Source of the DNA: Bullera alba
Lineage: Eukaryota; Basidiomycota; Tremellomycetes; Tremellales; Bulleraceae
Direction of reading: 5' to 3'
NCBI GenBank assembly: GCA_001600095.1
Contig: BCIX01000002.1
Location: 372,001 to 436,000 of the forward strand
Length of the DNA stretch: 64,000 nucleotides
Below, one piece after another: positions 21,169 to 34,226 of the stretch. The notes under the pieces were generated by a model that was not told the origin of the DNA, did not search any database, and saw nothing but the letters and a program-made list of their open reading frames with translations. Both the position numbers and the translations under genes were made by a program. Each line of letters opens with the position of its first letter. Within the stretch, counting starts at the first letter, position 1.

Positions 21169-22464
21169 CTTCGCGAAGATCATGCCGTTCGGACTTCGGT
21201 AGCTTCGGTCGCCACGATTGGTCGAAAGTCGGGGGTTTGCGTGGGATAGGAGGGGTGGTAGGGATGAGGAGTTCAGATGTCATGCAAATTGCAAACCCAC
21301 AGGTAGTGGGTTCATTACTACACTCAGCATTCTCCAGCCTCGAGCAGGTAACGGCGTAACGTAGTGGCAAGCATGCGACTGAGCGTCAGGACTCAGTACT
21401 CAGGAGGAGTCAGCAAGCAGCTTACAGACCAAGACTACTGGAGGATTACGGATGCGCGGAGTCCGGACCGCGGACTGCGAACTGCCCGGAACCTGGTTGT
21501 CGTCATCACGACGATGTCGCTCGACCTCGTAATTCGTGAACCGAGTTCCTAAGTCACCAGACGTCCCGAAATCAAGTCCGGTGTCTTGGTGTACGGTCAT
21601 AGCCCATCGTAGCACGCGAGGCCTGACCTCTCGATGTCTCATAGCTCTCAGACCATGGCGGGCTCTGTTCTGACCCCCTTCGTCAAGCACAGTAGCAGAG
21701 ATTCCCAATGCCCCAAGCCTTCCGCTTCGAGCCTCTTTCATCTCGCGACAGGTGGGGACTGTGGCCGTCGAGTCGAAGTCTTATCAGCTCGTCCGATCTT
21801 AGCTGATCTTAGGCGCACATGCTCCCATAGCTCATAGTCACTTGGTGAAGGTCATTCACATGGAGCGCGAAGGTGTCCTGCTTCCTAAATTCGAATTCGA
21901 CCCGCAGTCCTGCTCACCGGACCATACGGTGTTAGAAGACGACGTGCAATTCTTGCTCTAGAGCAAAGTCATGACCTTCGTGTGGGCTAGGCTGGATGGG
22001 TCGAGGATCCTTTGTATCAGCTATTTCATACTTGTGGCCTTCGTGAGTCTTCGTAAGCGATTAATGGACATCCAGAGGCGAATGGTGACAACATCCATTT
22101 CATGATTGCGAGCCTTCGTGATCTTCGTGAGTCTTTGTGAGTCTTCGTTAGTCTTCGTTAGTCTTCGTTAGTCTTCGTTAGTCTTCGTTAGTCTTCGTGA
22201 GTCTTCGTCTGCCTTCTTAAGCCGTTAATGGAGATCCGGTGGCGGATGGTGACATTGATAAGTCGACAAAGTATAAAGTCCAGCTCGACCAACCCTCCTC
22301 ACGTTGTGTTACCGACAAGTCACCGACTATACGACTACAGCTTCAGCTTTGCAGTCTTCTGTTCCAATCTCACTACCTGATCCACTCACGCTGCCAGTGC
22401 CCACTACTTCCTCCCACTTCCTCCCTTCTACTTGTACACTACTTTTCCAATCAGTTCAAGGACA
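21169..22464. other. Intergenic with duplicated flanks and a minisatellite
   Basis: Holds the 3' flank of member B, a stretch resembling 20228-20500 (from about 21818) and a 10-bp tandem repeat ending at about 22210. The promoter and pyrimidine-rich leader of member C occupy about 22260-22464. Several short open frames here look like noise. Confidence 0.5.
22111..22210 (+). repeat. 10-bp minisatellite, unit GTCTTCGTTA
   Basis: Five exact copies of GTCTTCGTTA at 22141-22190, flanked by variant copies GTCTTTGTGA, GTCTTCGTGA and GTCTTCGTCT. Scattered related words (CCTTCGTGAG) continue upstream to about 22040. Confidence 0.9.
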
Positions 22465-22893
22465 ATGTCATCGACGAACGTCTCCTGGGAAGACCTCAAA
22501 GACGGGTACACCAAACAATTCATCGATCGCTTGATGCTCGCCAGCAGGGTTCGAAGAAACAACTGTGCCAGCTCTGAGGCCCTTGCCGCCACTCACAATC
22601 AGGTGTCCCAAAGGCTGAAGACCGATACAAGCTCTGCATCGGCGACTTCCAAGAAGGAATGGGAAGAAAAATCCGTCAGTGCTTGGAGTGAACGCGGCGT
22701 TCTCATTCAAGACGTCAAAGCGAAGATCTCCAAGATTACCGGCGGGGCTACAGACGGTGGTGGAGAGGATGCTGCGGGAACGGCCGGCGATGTTTCTGAG
22801 ACCCCATACGACCTTGAGGAACAGGCCAAAATCATCGGAGACTTCTCGGCTCATGTGACCATCATTGACGATGCGATCAAGGAGTTGAGCTAA
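22465..22893 (+). CDS. Small orphan protein, tandem family 1, member C
   Basis: Intronless 142-residue protein. ATG 22465 (MSSTNVSWEDLKDG), chosen because the alignment with member B starts here and a typical leader precedes it. Helical and charged, with a Gly/Asp-rich linker (about residues 95-115) and C-terminal DFSAHVTIIDDAIKEL. No signal peptide or TM. Function unknown. Same orientation and similar flanks as member B. Confidence 0.7.
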   Translation: MSSTNVSWEDLKDGYTKQFIDRLMLASRVRRNNCASSEALAATHNQVSQRLKTDTSSASATSKKEWEEKSVSAWSERGVLIQDVKAKISKITGGATDGGGEDAAGTAGDVSETPYDLEEQAKIIGDFSAHVTIIDDAIKELS

Positions 22894-23719
22894 GATGGCT
22901 TCGCGAAGAGCGTGCCCACGGGTCGGATAGTTGCCCGTTTGCGTGGAATAGCAGGGATGCGAGGGGTGATCGATGAGGGTCCTAGACGTTAAGCAGAGTC
23001 GTAGGCCGTTGGTTGATGACCATCATGCAGATATGCCGAATGATCGGGTGAACTGAGAGCTGTTGCATGAAGCCGCCGGTGTATTGTGAGGGCGATATAT
23101 GGCATCCCCCCGTGGTCCGTGACTGTAACGCATAGGAGCCAGTTAGCGATGCACCACAAGTTCACGCGAGGATGGCGTCGCACTATGTCGCCTAAACCCA
23201 GGACTTGCCTACGCTTGACTTCACCTAGTTCAGTGGCTGCTCCAAGGATTTCACAGTATTGTTCGTCCGCAATCAGTCCCAGTCTTGCATCTGGTGGCTT
23301 GAATTTAGTAATCGATACCGACGAGTCAGAATCTGCGCCAAGAAATGCATGAGGTGACAATGATGGTCAGTCCATGCAGATGCGTCGATACAGCATCCTT
23401 CAATGCACTCCGTCCTACTACGTTTGCTTCTACCATCTTAATGCTGTATTTGCGTGTTGAGAAAGAAATGTCGTGAAATTTAGGCAGTTGATGCCTTTTT
23501 GACTACCGAGAAACCAAGAGTGAATCATGCAAGTGTCGTATCAAGGGTATTGAGGATGGAGTGTATCGTGAGCATCGAGGTCGAGCTTGAGGGTACTACT
23601 GGAACAACGGGGGCGAAATTTCTAAACGGGCGGGGGAGGAACAGAAAGAGGTCCGATATTGGCTAACGCAAGACGGATACAGGGCTTCCAGTAGGCAGTT
23701 GAGGCCAAAAGAGAAACGC
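22894..23719. other. Intergenic between orphan gene and SAH hydrolase 3' end
   Basis: About 830 bp. The first 100 bp resemble the flank after 21168. Open frames on both strands at 23000-23360 have no recognisable features. No RNA gene seen. Confidence 0.4.
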
Positions 23720-25860
<2,141 letters not shown>

Positions 25861-28420
25861 ATGGACGAAGAAGCTGATCTGGCGCTCCTTGTGAGTCTTC
25901 ACACTGTTACCGGTCCTGACATTTGATAGGACCAGCATCTGCTGAAGACCAATGCTCTGAGTCAGCGTATGACCAGTCAGTAGCTTCATCCGTCCATCTG
26001 AGCACGGAGAACTGCAAACTCACGCAGCTTGTATAGGCATCTTATCTCAGCTGGACACCCGATTGTCAAGATTAGACAAGAGCATCGCTCCTTTAGGCCT
26101 ACAGCCTCTGACCAGGAAAGCTGCGAGTGGGTAATCACGATTACGACTTTTCGTGGAAATTGTCGCTGACTTGGCCTCATCAGATATTGACGCTGCAATC
26201 GCTTCGCTATCTCCCAAGCCAGCTTCAACTCCCACAACTCAGACTCAACCTCCACTGCCTTTGGCTCGACCGCTGCCTCACTCCCGAACCGCATCTAGCA
26301 CATCCAGCAATGCTGCGCCTGTCAAGGGATACTCGCTGGAACCGATCCCAAAAGTTCCGGTGACATCTGCGTTAGGCAGTACCAGCGGGGTAGCCACCGG
26401 TACAGCGACGCCCGCAGATGAGACTGCCATCTTAACCAGAGGACCGGACATCATGGCGTTGGGCGAATACTTTAACGCTCTCGACGGGGTGATAGGCGAT
26501 CTGGAGCGCATGTGGAAAGGTCTAACAGAGGGAAGAGGCGGTGCTAGAGAGGCGGGCATCAAAGACCTCGTGAGTTGCATGTCCTAGTGGGTCACTGCTC
26601 AGCTAACGAAGATCTAGTCAAAATTAGTGGAGGTTGGTTTTGAGGGGCTCGTGCAGCTATTCCTAAAAATGAGTAAGGATGGAGCAGGAAGAACCTTTGA
26701 CCCTGATCAATTGCTGGAAAGTGGTGAGTAGGGTTTTCACCTGATTGACGTTGTACTCAAATGGTGTCTAGGTCCTCCGACACCACCCAACTACCTTCCC
26801 GCGCATAATGCCTTGCTCCCACTTACCACAAGGATAGACAAGCTGCTAGGTCCAGCAACACCCACACCCAAGACAGAGTCCGTAATCATCCCCATGTTCG
26901 AAAACGCCCTTTCGGAATACGGAACGCAGCGAGGGGAGTGGATTTGCAGTAGTTTGGAGGGTATGGTGTCGAGAGTTGAGGAGATTGATGAAGGAGGGAT
27001 CTGGGAGGCAGGTAGGGGCAAAGAGAAGGTCAAGGGCCTTGTTGGCCTATGGGATGTCCTTCTTGTGGTCACAGAGGTGAGACTTATCTGTATGCTGATC
27101 GACGCTTTGCTGATGACTTGCAGGCCGAGACGTTGCTTATCGACAGCTTTCACCCAAACCAGCCTCCGCCGTTCCTCCTCTCGCTCGTAATGAGTAGACC
27201 TTTAGCACTCGTACAGACAACTCTGCAGCCTACGTTCAACACAATCAAGAGAGCCATCTCATCCCATACCTTCGTTGCTCTGGATCTCTACCAATCTCTT
27301 TTGCGGGTACAAACGAGATGGGATACGGCTATCAACAAATGTCTCTCCATGACACAAGCGGTGACCGATACTCCAGACGCTAGGAACCTGCAGTTGGCGC
27401 TGAACACCCCTATCACCACTCTGCGGGGTCTGGTATCTCGATCTTTCCCGGAATTCCTGGTGGACATCCGCACTGCAAGAAGTGGCGGAGGGGCTACGTC
27501 AGCAATAAGCGAGACCACAAATTCCACTCTGACTTTCCTGGAGAACGTACCGGTGTACGAGAAGACGATCGAGGGCGTGCTGAGCAGAAGTCAGAGTGAG
27601 AGGAGTTGGCTCATGGGAGCGAAGGATCCTCCATGTCCGGCTCGCAATGCTGCGGAGGAGGGCGGTATAGTTAATCTATACGTTGGTAAGTTCAATCACA
27701 CGGACCCGTTCCGCAGCCAAATGTTGACCCACCGTAGCCGATGTTCTGGGCACACTGCTTCTCTTCCTAGACGGGCGAGCTCGGCCGATGAGGCGTCCCA
27801 TAGGACAGGCGTTCCTTCTGAATAACTGTAAGCTCACCCACGCCTTGATCGATTGCCGCAACTCGACTGACAATTACGCAGTGTCTCATATCCGCAACAC
27901 TACCTCTTCTTTCAATTCCGATATCATAGGGCCTGGCGCCGAGGACATGTTGAACAAAGCATTCAGAAGTGCAAAGAAGTGAGTCACAACTAATCACCAA
28001 CCTGAGCCCCGCTCAATCTAATTCCAGTGACTACCTTGCGGAATGGACGCACCTGGTCAGCCTGTTGCAGACCACGCACACTCCACGATTCGGTGCCAAC
28101 CCACTTGGGTCCTCTGACCGTGCCAACCTGAAAGAAGGAGCAACTGCCTTTTTCGACCGTCTGACAGAGATGGAGCGTCTATGTGCGGAACACCCTCTGA
28201 ACAGGCAGGATCCCGACATGAGAGACAGAGTCGCGAAGGAGGTTGAGGATCTCGTGACAGCAGGTTACCGGCCTTTCTGGAACAAGGGACAGGGGAAAGG
28301 TCTGGAGAAGTGTGAGTGCACACCGGCCCTTCAGCGTGTGGTCCTACTAATTGTGCGAGCACAGATCTGCGAGGGTCACCTGACGACGTTGCAAGACGAA
28401 TACACGCTGCATTCAGATGA
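25861..28420 (+). CDS. EXO70: Exocyst complex subunit EXO70
   Basis: Tethers secretory vesicles to the plasma membrane by binding PI(4,5)P2 and Rho GTPases. ATG 25861 (MDEEADLALL), an intron, then DQHLLKTNALSQRM, an intron, and ILSQLDTRLSRLDKSIAPL, the classic N-terminal coiled segment. A Pro/Ser/Thr-rich linker follows (about 26215-26420). Then come the helical rods: DIMALGEYFNALDGVI, VGFEGLVQLFLKM, MFENALSEYGTQRGEWI, SRPLALVQTTLQPTFNTI and HTFVALDLYQSL, then VSHIRNTT and DYLAEWTHLVSLL. The last exon gives YLRGSPDDVARRIHAAF and ends with TGA at 28418-28420, matching the conserved terminal helix. About nine introns. Length is near the family's usual 620-650 residues. Its 3' end lies 24 bp from a convergent pseudogene. 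Confidence 0.9.
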
Positions 28421-28444
28421 TGCATCAACGCCACGGCATTGACA

Positions 28445-29032
28445 TCACGAAACCGTCAGGCGAAAGTCCTCATCATCGTCCGGGTTCTCAGGATCCTCAT
28501 TGACCTGGACAATCGCCCACTTGGCAATTGGACTGCTCCTCACCTCCGTCAGGAGCATTGGCTCTCGGAGCGGATCTGAAGGTGATTCTCGACATCTGAT
28601 CGGGCTGTCCTGGGATCTTGTATTCGGCCGCGAGCTTTGTCATCACAGTCGAACCAGAGATCAAGGATGCGACTCGCCTGAACTCCTCATTGTGCCTCGG
28701 GCCATCGTGATCGTCATCCTCTGAACGGTCTTCCTGCTCATCCTCTCCATCCTCTTCGTCGTCATCATCCTCGCCAACTGTGTCCGATAGAGTGGTGCCC
28801 TTGAGGCCACTCCTGATGTGGCCCATGATGGACGGCCGGAGGACCTCTTGGATCTGTTCGACCTTGTCAGTCTCGGCCTCATGGTCAGTCTTGGTCCTGA
28901 CGTGAGCTTTGTATTCCTTGGCGAGCTCAGCAAGGTAGAAGGTCAACAGCTCTGTCTTCGACTGATTAGTCGACTTCAGAGACTGACTTGGAGCAGTGGT
29001 GGGATTGGCTTGTTGGCTGTTGCTGAACTCAT
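28445..29032 (-). pseudogene. Frameshifted copy of small orphan family 2
   Basis: Related to the intact gene at 30174-30740. An ATG at 29032 opens MSSATANKP, but the homologous KSTNQSK..LLTFYLAEL segment is in another frame. The central part (EYKAHVRTKTDHEAETDKV to IPGQPDQMSRITFRS) stays open in that second frame, with no ATG at its start. A second shift, one extra base relative to the paralogue between ITFRS and KWAI, moves the C-terminus (AKWAIVQVNEDPENPDDD) to a third frame ending at 28445. No intron of credible length restores either break: the first would need 26 nt. So the locus is probably decayed, unless the assembly has two small errors. Confidence 0.55.
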
Positions 29033-30173
29033 ATTTAGAACTCTTTGCTTGGCTGGTATACCTGGTGGTGTGGAATTGTGAGTGGATTACAAGGCTGACT
29101 TCGCAGGCAGTCCGGTGCGCTACTTATAGCCTTATAGGGGCTCGGTCATCCAGCAGCAGAGACCTCGCCACCCGCCGCTCTGACTGCTTGCAAACGCGTC
29201 GGAGGTAGTCATACATGAAAGGACGGCGGGTACCCGCCCAGCTTCAGTCCACTCCCCCATTTCGCAGGTGGTCATCGACGTCAGAGCATCCAGCTCATGG
29301 GGACGAGTTGACAAAGGTACGTCTACATCTCCGACCGCTGATACTCATACCTTCTGTAAGTCTACTCCATGCTACGGCCACATGGGTCAGCACAAGCTCG
29401 CAAGATCGACGTCCTCTACAATCCGCGGTAGATAGTACCGATGTCACGTGGGTCACTCGCATTTCACACCAGTTCAGCAGCTATTGATACAATGTAGGAT
29501 TAGCGCTTCCAATCTAGTCTGGAAATCCCAAACGTCGGATACTCATGTCGCCTTCAATGTTTTGCATGACTCTCTATCGACATTTCAGCTCGGCTTTTAC
29601 TCTTTCGACTGGTTCACCGCTTGGATCACGGATCACGCCCCTCGAAACCCAATCGCCTCCCGGATCACCTCACGAAAATTCGCCTCAACGCAATCACATC
29701 CCTACTGTTGATCTGCCATACTATCGATCTGCCATTCTACTGTCGGGTTGAAAGATAGCACATCACCTATGCGTCCCGTACTGCCGAAGTAGACTTCGGC
29801 TCCTCTGTGACTGGCGACGACAAAGGGAAAAGCCTTCTTGAGCTCCACGACGTCATTCAACACCCATTCGATCGCGCCAAGTGCCGGCCGTCACGCCGTA
29901 AACGATCAGTTCAAACCAGAGTCCGGACCCCAGCCCCTGCTCGCCGATGTTGTGCAAGTGTGCAACGCAATGGGATTCTTGTAAAGAGAGCGCGCGTCAA
30001 CGACAAGCTCTTCTTGCAGACCCATAACGACACCATTTCGATATTGGCTGATGCAGCCCTTCTCGACCCAGACTACGTCACCACGACGCTACTGGTTCCA
30101 GGTGATACATCTCGACCATCAAGATTGGCTGGATGCCCATGGTATACTGATCTGGGTTAATCTACGACACCGG
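29033..30173. other. Intergenic in the orphan-gene block
   Basis: About 1.1 kb with short open frames on the plus strand (29448-29711, 29807-30160) that lack recognisable features. No repeat or RNA gene seen. Confidence 0.35.
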
Positions 30174-30740
30174 TCACATCTGCAGCTGGAGAGCATAGTC
30201 CTCTTCACAATCATCACTCTCCGGGTCGCCATTATGTATGGTGATCGCCCATTTGGTCATTGGACTGCTCCTCACATCGGCTGATGCGCTGACTGTGGGG
30301 TCTGACCGGAACGTGATGCTCGAAATCTGATCCGCTTGTCCAGGGATTTCGAATTGGGGCTCGAAAGAGGTCAACACTGTACTTGTGCTGATGGCTGCCG
30401 CAATTTGCCTGAATTGCGCGTTGTGCTGGGGATCATCAGTATCGTCTCCCTCATTGGTGACCCATCCACCAGCATCCTCGCTGTCGTCGATCGTGTCGAC
30501 TTCCTCGCCTCTGGCATCCGCCAGACCAGCCTCGATCTTGGTCTTGATGGAAGACTCGAAGAGGGCTCGTAACTCCTCGATCTTGTCCGATTCGACATCA
30601 TGGCCAATCTTCGCCTTGACGGTAGCCATGTAGCCAGCTTGCAGCTGGTCAAGGTAAAAGCTCAGAACCGCTTCCTTGGAATCGTTGGTCGACCTCAGTC
30701 GAGAGGACGTTCCGTTGGTCTGGATGGTTGTCGAGCTCAT
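30174..30740 (-). CDS. Small orphan protein, family 2, intact member
   Basis: Intronless protein of 188 residues starting at ATG 30740 (MSSTTIQTNG). An upstream in-frame extension would need a TTG start and was not used. Contains VLSFYLDQLQAGYMATVKAK, DKIEELRALFESSI, an acidic stretch (DDSEDAGG..EGDDTDD), then QFEIPGQADQISSITFRSD and KWAITIHNGDPESDD. No signal peptide or membrane helix. Unknown function. It is paralogous to the frameshifted locus at 28445-29032 and more distantly to 31802-32212, which shares the SFY..(6)..GY spacing. Confidence 0.65.
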   Translation of the reverse strand: MSSTTIQTNGTSSRLRSTNDSKEAVLSFYLDQLQAGYMATVKAKIGHDVESDKIEELRALFESSIKTKIEAGLADARGEEVDTIDDSEDAGGWVTNEGDDTDDPQHNAQFRQIAAAISTSTVLTSFEPQFEIPGQADQISSITFRSDPTVSASADVRSSPMTKWAITIHNGDPESDDCEEDYALQLQM

Positions 30741-31801
30741 GTTGGAGATAATCTGCAAGTATCAACGAGTGGCCTTTGGTGATCGAAATCCGGTTAACGA
30801 CTTGGTGTGAGTTGACTGAGCAGTTGTGAAAGTGACTGGATACTTGCTGGCGTCTTTATCCAGCTGACTTCTTATACCTTTAGCAATTCTCAGCACCTGC
30901 CCGACTACGGCATCGGTAATCCGGGCTGAGGGATTCTAACGCCGGTCCTTGTTCTGAAACGTAACACATACCGACAGGCATAAAGGTGCAACTACGAGGA
31001 TCAAGCTGATGCAGATTCACTCAACTTCGTGACAGCCATTTACACTGGGGTAAACCGAATCGCCGACATGCCGAAACGCCGAGTCCCAAAATGACACCGA
31101 GGGACCGAAACGCCAAGATATTGCGATGGCGATGAAGGCAAAACAATCGCCTACCGCTGGACGACCGCTACGCAACGTACTGGAGTCCTGTGATATGATG
31201 ATATTGGCCCGCCCTTGACCACCCTGGGTAGTGGGTTCAAGAGGACTCACAATCGATTCTATGATCTACCTCGAAGTGGTTCTGACGTCGGTGAGTCGCT
31301 TGCTCTCTCAATGCTGAATGTCCAAAACGAACGAGACAGACGTAAGTCATGGGCGAACGAGATAGAATTAGGGCGGAGTACTGGTTCTTGGGCGTTGAAG
31401 ACAGTATCCGTCGTCTGCAGGGCAATGGCGATCGGGCCCGTCCGTCTTCCACAAGTCCAGTTCAACTGTAGACATTATTGCCATAGCAGAGCGCGGGACT
31501 GCGAAAGGAAGAACAAGACTCTTTCGCCTTCCATCATCCCCTACGTGGGAATACTCTGTTTCAGACCACCTCAACAACTACGTCAAGGCTCAAGCTTCCT
31601 TAAGAGATAGACATGCGTCAGTACGCTTCTACGATCGAGGTCACTATCACCATTACGTTTCATCACAGCTGTACTTCCATCATGCACACTTCCCCCTGTG
31701 CTTCTATAGAACGAACATCATAGCCTTATCCCTCCGCAACAGCTTCTGCGAACACGAAAACACAGCCACTACCACCCGCCATCGCCATCGGACCACTCTT
31801 C
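30741..31801. other. Intergenic in the orphan-gene block
   Basis: About 1.06 kb. Open frames on both strands between 31215 and 31610 overlap each other and have no recognisable domain. The first 150 bp are probably the promoter of the gene at 30740. Confidence 0.35.
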
Positions 31802-32212
31802 CTAGTATCCCGGCCACTGTGGGTTCTCCTCCTGGTCCTGCTGCAAGAGAGCGTGAGCGTCTTGAGCGAAATTCTCGTTGCTGATCTGCCAATTGACGAC
31901 GGCGTTGAAGCCCAAAACCCTCTCGGTGACGCCAGTGCTGCTGAAGTGCAAGGCTCCTGTCTGATCGGCCGTGTTGATGACGGTAAAATACACCTTGACG
32001 GTATCGTTGCTGACATTGGTGCCGGCTTGGATCACGTCGTCCGGTCGGGTGGTCTTGTCGTTTTGCAATCGGTCCCAGATGCTCTGCAGGAGCTTGCCTC
32101 GAAGGACATCCGCGCCAGAAATCTGAGAGTAGCGGTTGTTGTAGCCGTCATCGACGTGCGAGACATAGAAGGAGTTGAGGGCAGAGACCGCTTCATCAAG
32201 GGAGAGAGACAT
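31802..32212 (-). CDS. Small orphan protein, likely distant member of family 2
   Basis: Intronless 136-residue protein, ATG 32212 (MSLSLDEAVSALNSFYVSH). The first helix (AVSALNSFYVSHVDDGY) aligns with the 30740 gene (AVLSFYLDQLQAGY), and L-x6-SI-x2-RL follows at similar spacing. The second half is beta-rich (TVKVYFTVINTADQTGALHF, VVNWQIS). No targeting signal. A pyrimidine-rich leader precedes it on its coding strand. Function unknown, and membership of family 2 is tentative. Confidence 0.55.
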   Translation of the reverse strand: MSLSLDEAVSALNSFYVSHVDDGYNNRYSQISGADVLRGKLLQSIWDRLQNDKTTRPDDVIQAGTNVSNDTVKVYFTVINTADQTGALHFSSTGVTERVLGFNAVVNWQISNENFAQDAHALLQQDQEENPQWPGY

Positions 32213-32714
32213 GTCGCTTGGTCACTTGTGGTATGGCTAAAGTTGGGTGTATGTGGTGGGGGAAGTAAACGAGAGGTGGCAAGTAAAGTTGAGGAGTATG
32301 ATCCAGTGACTTGATGGTCCATCTTATACTTGTTCCGCCAACGAGCCGATCAACAAGGAGATGATCGAGGCGAGATGCCCATTCGTGCGAGCTAAAAGGA
32401 AACGGCAACATGGCTCGGGTCAGAAATGTTTCAATGAATTGCCCCACCCGATCGAGCGAAGGGTTTCACGAGGATCACAAAACACAAATATGCTCCACCT
32501 CCCCGAACCCTTCATTCGGCAGAATTCGTACGTCAGTCGCAATGCAAATGTGAGATACGTTCAGCCTCGATCAGCTTTGCACGTCTCTCGTTCGGAGGAT
32601 TTAGCTCGAGGGTTGTACATATATGTACCGACTATAGTCCTCCGGATCTTCGTGGGCTCAATGTAAATGGTGATGAGCAATATGTCAGTCCTTCTTGAGT
32701 TTGACTTGCACTCC
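32213..32714. other. Intergenic
   Basis: About 500 bp between two minus-strand genes. It contains a 14-bp palindrome GTACATATATGTAC at 32614-32627. No gene supported. Confidence 0.4.
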
Positions 32715-33430
32715 TCACGAAGCAGCGACAGCGTCGACAAAGTTGACCTTCGGTATATGGATGTCAGCATGTCAACATGCTTCGCGATCGACACACATGC
32801 TCACCATGACTTTCTGTGTGTCAGCATGAACACCTCGCCGTCGTCGTTGGTCAATTGGGGAAAAGACACCTGTGCGATCGGCTCAGCGGACAACTCTACT
32901 GACACTCTGATGTGGAACGGCATGACTTGCCTCCAATGTGTTGCCGTTGCTTGGCCGAGGGGTGTTTGCCGGTTGGTGTATGACCACCTACGAGAAATCA
33001 ACACCACATGTCGTTTTGCTAAGTCCCAACTCACCGGCAGCTCTTCGTCGCCCGCGAGGACGGAGACAAAGTTGGCCTCGGCGTGCATGTTCTCTAACAC
33101 GAACTGCTTGCCCGTGATACTCTCCATGTTTGTCATGTTGCTGCCGAGCACAATAATTGCGGTCATATCAACCAGCAGGCAAAGCCTAAAGCGTCTAGTG
33201 GACAGTGGACAAGTGCATCCTTTGTACCATACAACACAATGGAAGTGTCCTTGTCGGGCGAGAGGTGTGCCACAAAGCCATCCAAGTCCCCTCGTACATC
33301 CTGATGCTCTGGATTAGCTGCATCTCCGATCGCCTACATGATGCTACTCACAATCTTATTCCCGAGCAGTCTCATCACGACGTGCAGTGTCGGAAGCAGG
33401 TGTCCCCAAAAGTTGCCCAAAAGCTAGGCT
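32715..33430 (-). CDS. Possible SnoaL-fold small protein, multi-exon, ends uncertain
   Basis: Minus-strand exons were pieced together by frame. One reads NFWGHLLPTLHVVMRLLGNK, followed by an intron, then DVRGDLDGFVAHLSPDKDTSIVL, an intron, IIVLGSNMTNMESITGKQFVLENMHAEANFV (in parts) and a 3' portion with PFHIRVSVELSAE, SFPQLTNDDGEVF and, after an intron, VNFVDAVAAS with TGA at 32715-32717. The order helix, strand, G-x2-M-x5-GK-x2-VLENM, beta strands, xFVD is typical of SnoaL-like proteins (small cone-shaped cyclase, isomerase or binding folds). The exact start and two splice junctions could not be fixed. A 216-residue open frame on the other strand (32667-33317) is taken as its shadow. Confidence 0.35.
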
Positions 33431-34226
33431 TAAGCAAGCCATTGAACAGTAGGGTGCGCCTCTTTCGATGTAGACTCTCGATCGGACGTAAGAGTATTTG
33501 TTGGGCCTGCTCTCGAACTCTTTCCGTGGAAGAGCAACTCCGCAATCGGAAAGAATGAACTCAAGCTCGAAATGAGCTTACAGTTACTTGCGAGTTGCAA
33601 GTTGCAGTGGTTGCAGTGCGACGAGTTGGATCGCGGATCGATGTCTCGATGTGATACCTCCAGCCAATTTGAAATCGTCTGACTGAAATTAGATCTCGAG
33701 ATTTCCTAATGGCTTAGCGTCCCTGCAGCAAAAGGACGCTAATCCCTGCTAATCCGTGCCTGAAAAGTCTTCTAAAGTCCTAAAAAAAGTCTGGCAACGT
33801 CATCGGCGATTCGGGCGACCAGTTCAACGACGACGGGAAGATGGCGACGACTGTCGACTGTCAGCGATGGGAACTTGGAAGAGGCCTACAGCCCGGATTA
33901 ACCTCGCATCCAACCCACTCCTACCCGGGTCTGTGCACATCATCTGAGCAGCACGTTCAGTGACTTCAACAGGCTCAGCAAACAAGCCAATCAATCCCGG
34001 ACAATCTATATCTGGGCTGGGGTGCTGCGGGTGCTGCGGGAACCGCTAGCTGCAGCATAGGTCGTAACACAGGTGAAACGGTTGTCCACTAGGCGAATAA
34101 CTGCTGGCGAGGTGTATCAGTTCACGATCAAGATCAGTAACACCAACTCTGCGACCATACGGCCGTACACTATATCGAGATCAGCACACACCATCCATTC
34201 ATGGACGCCTATCGAGCAGACACACC
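33431..34226. other. Intergenic upstream of the mannosyltransferase gene
   Basis: About 800 bp with short direct repeats (CTAATCCCTGCTAATCCGTG near 33740; GGGTGCTGCGGGTGCTGCGG near 34018). No coding exon supported. Confidence 0.4.

Noticed and set aside
28497..28946. Open frame treated as an intact gene
   Set aside because: It begins at TTG, and its N- and C-terminal homologous parts lie in other frames compared with the 30174-30740 paralogue.
30741..30758. N-terminal extension of the 30174-30740 gene
   Set aside because: It would require a TTG start; the ATG at 30740 matches the paralogue's MSS start.
31190..31270. tRNA-like GGTTCAAG box
   Set aside because: The spacing and B-box bases (GGTTCAAGAGG) do not fit, and no cloverleaf could be folded around it.
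32614..32627. 14-bp palindrome GTACATATATGTAC as a regulatory site
   Set aside because: AT-rich and short enough to occur by chance; no second copy was noticed.
32667..33317. 216-codon plus-strand frame as a gene
   Set aside because: Composition is odd and the opposite strand shows exon-like blocks with splice signals, so it is more likely a shadow.
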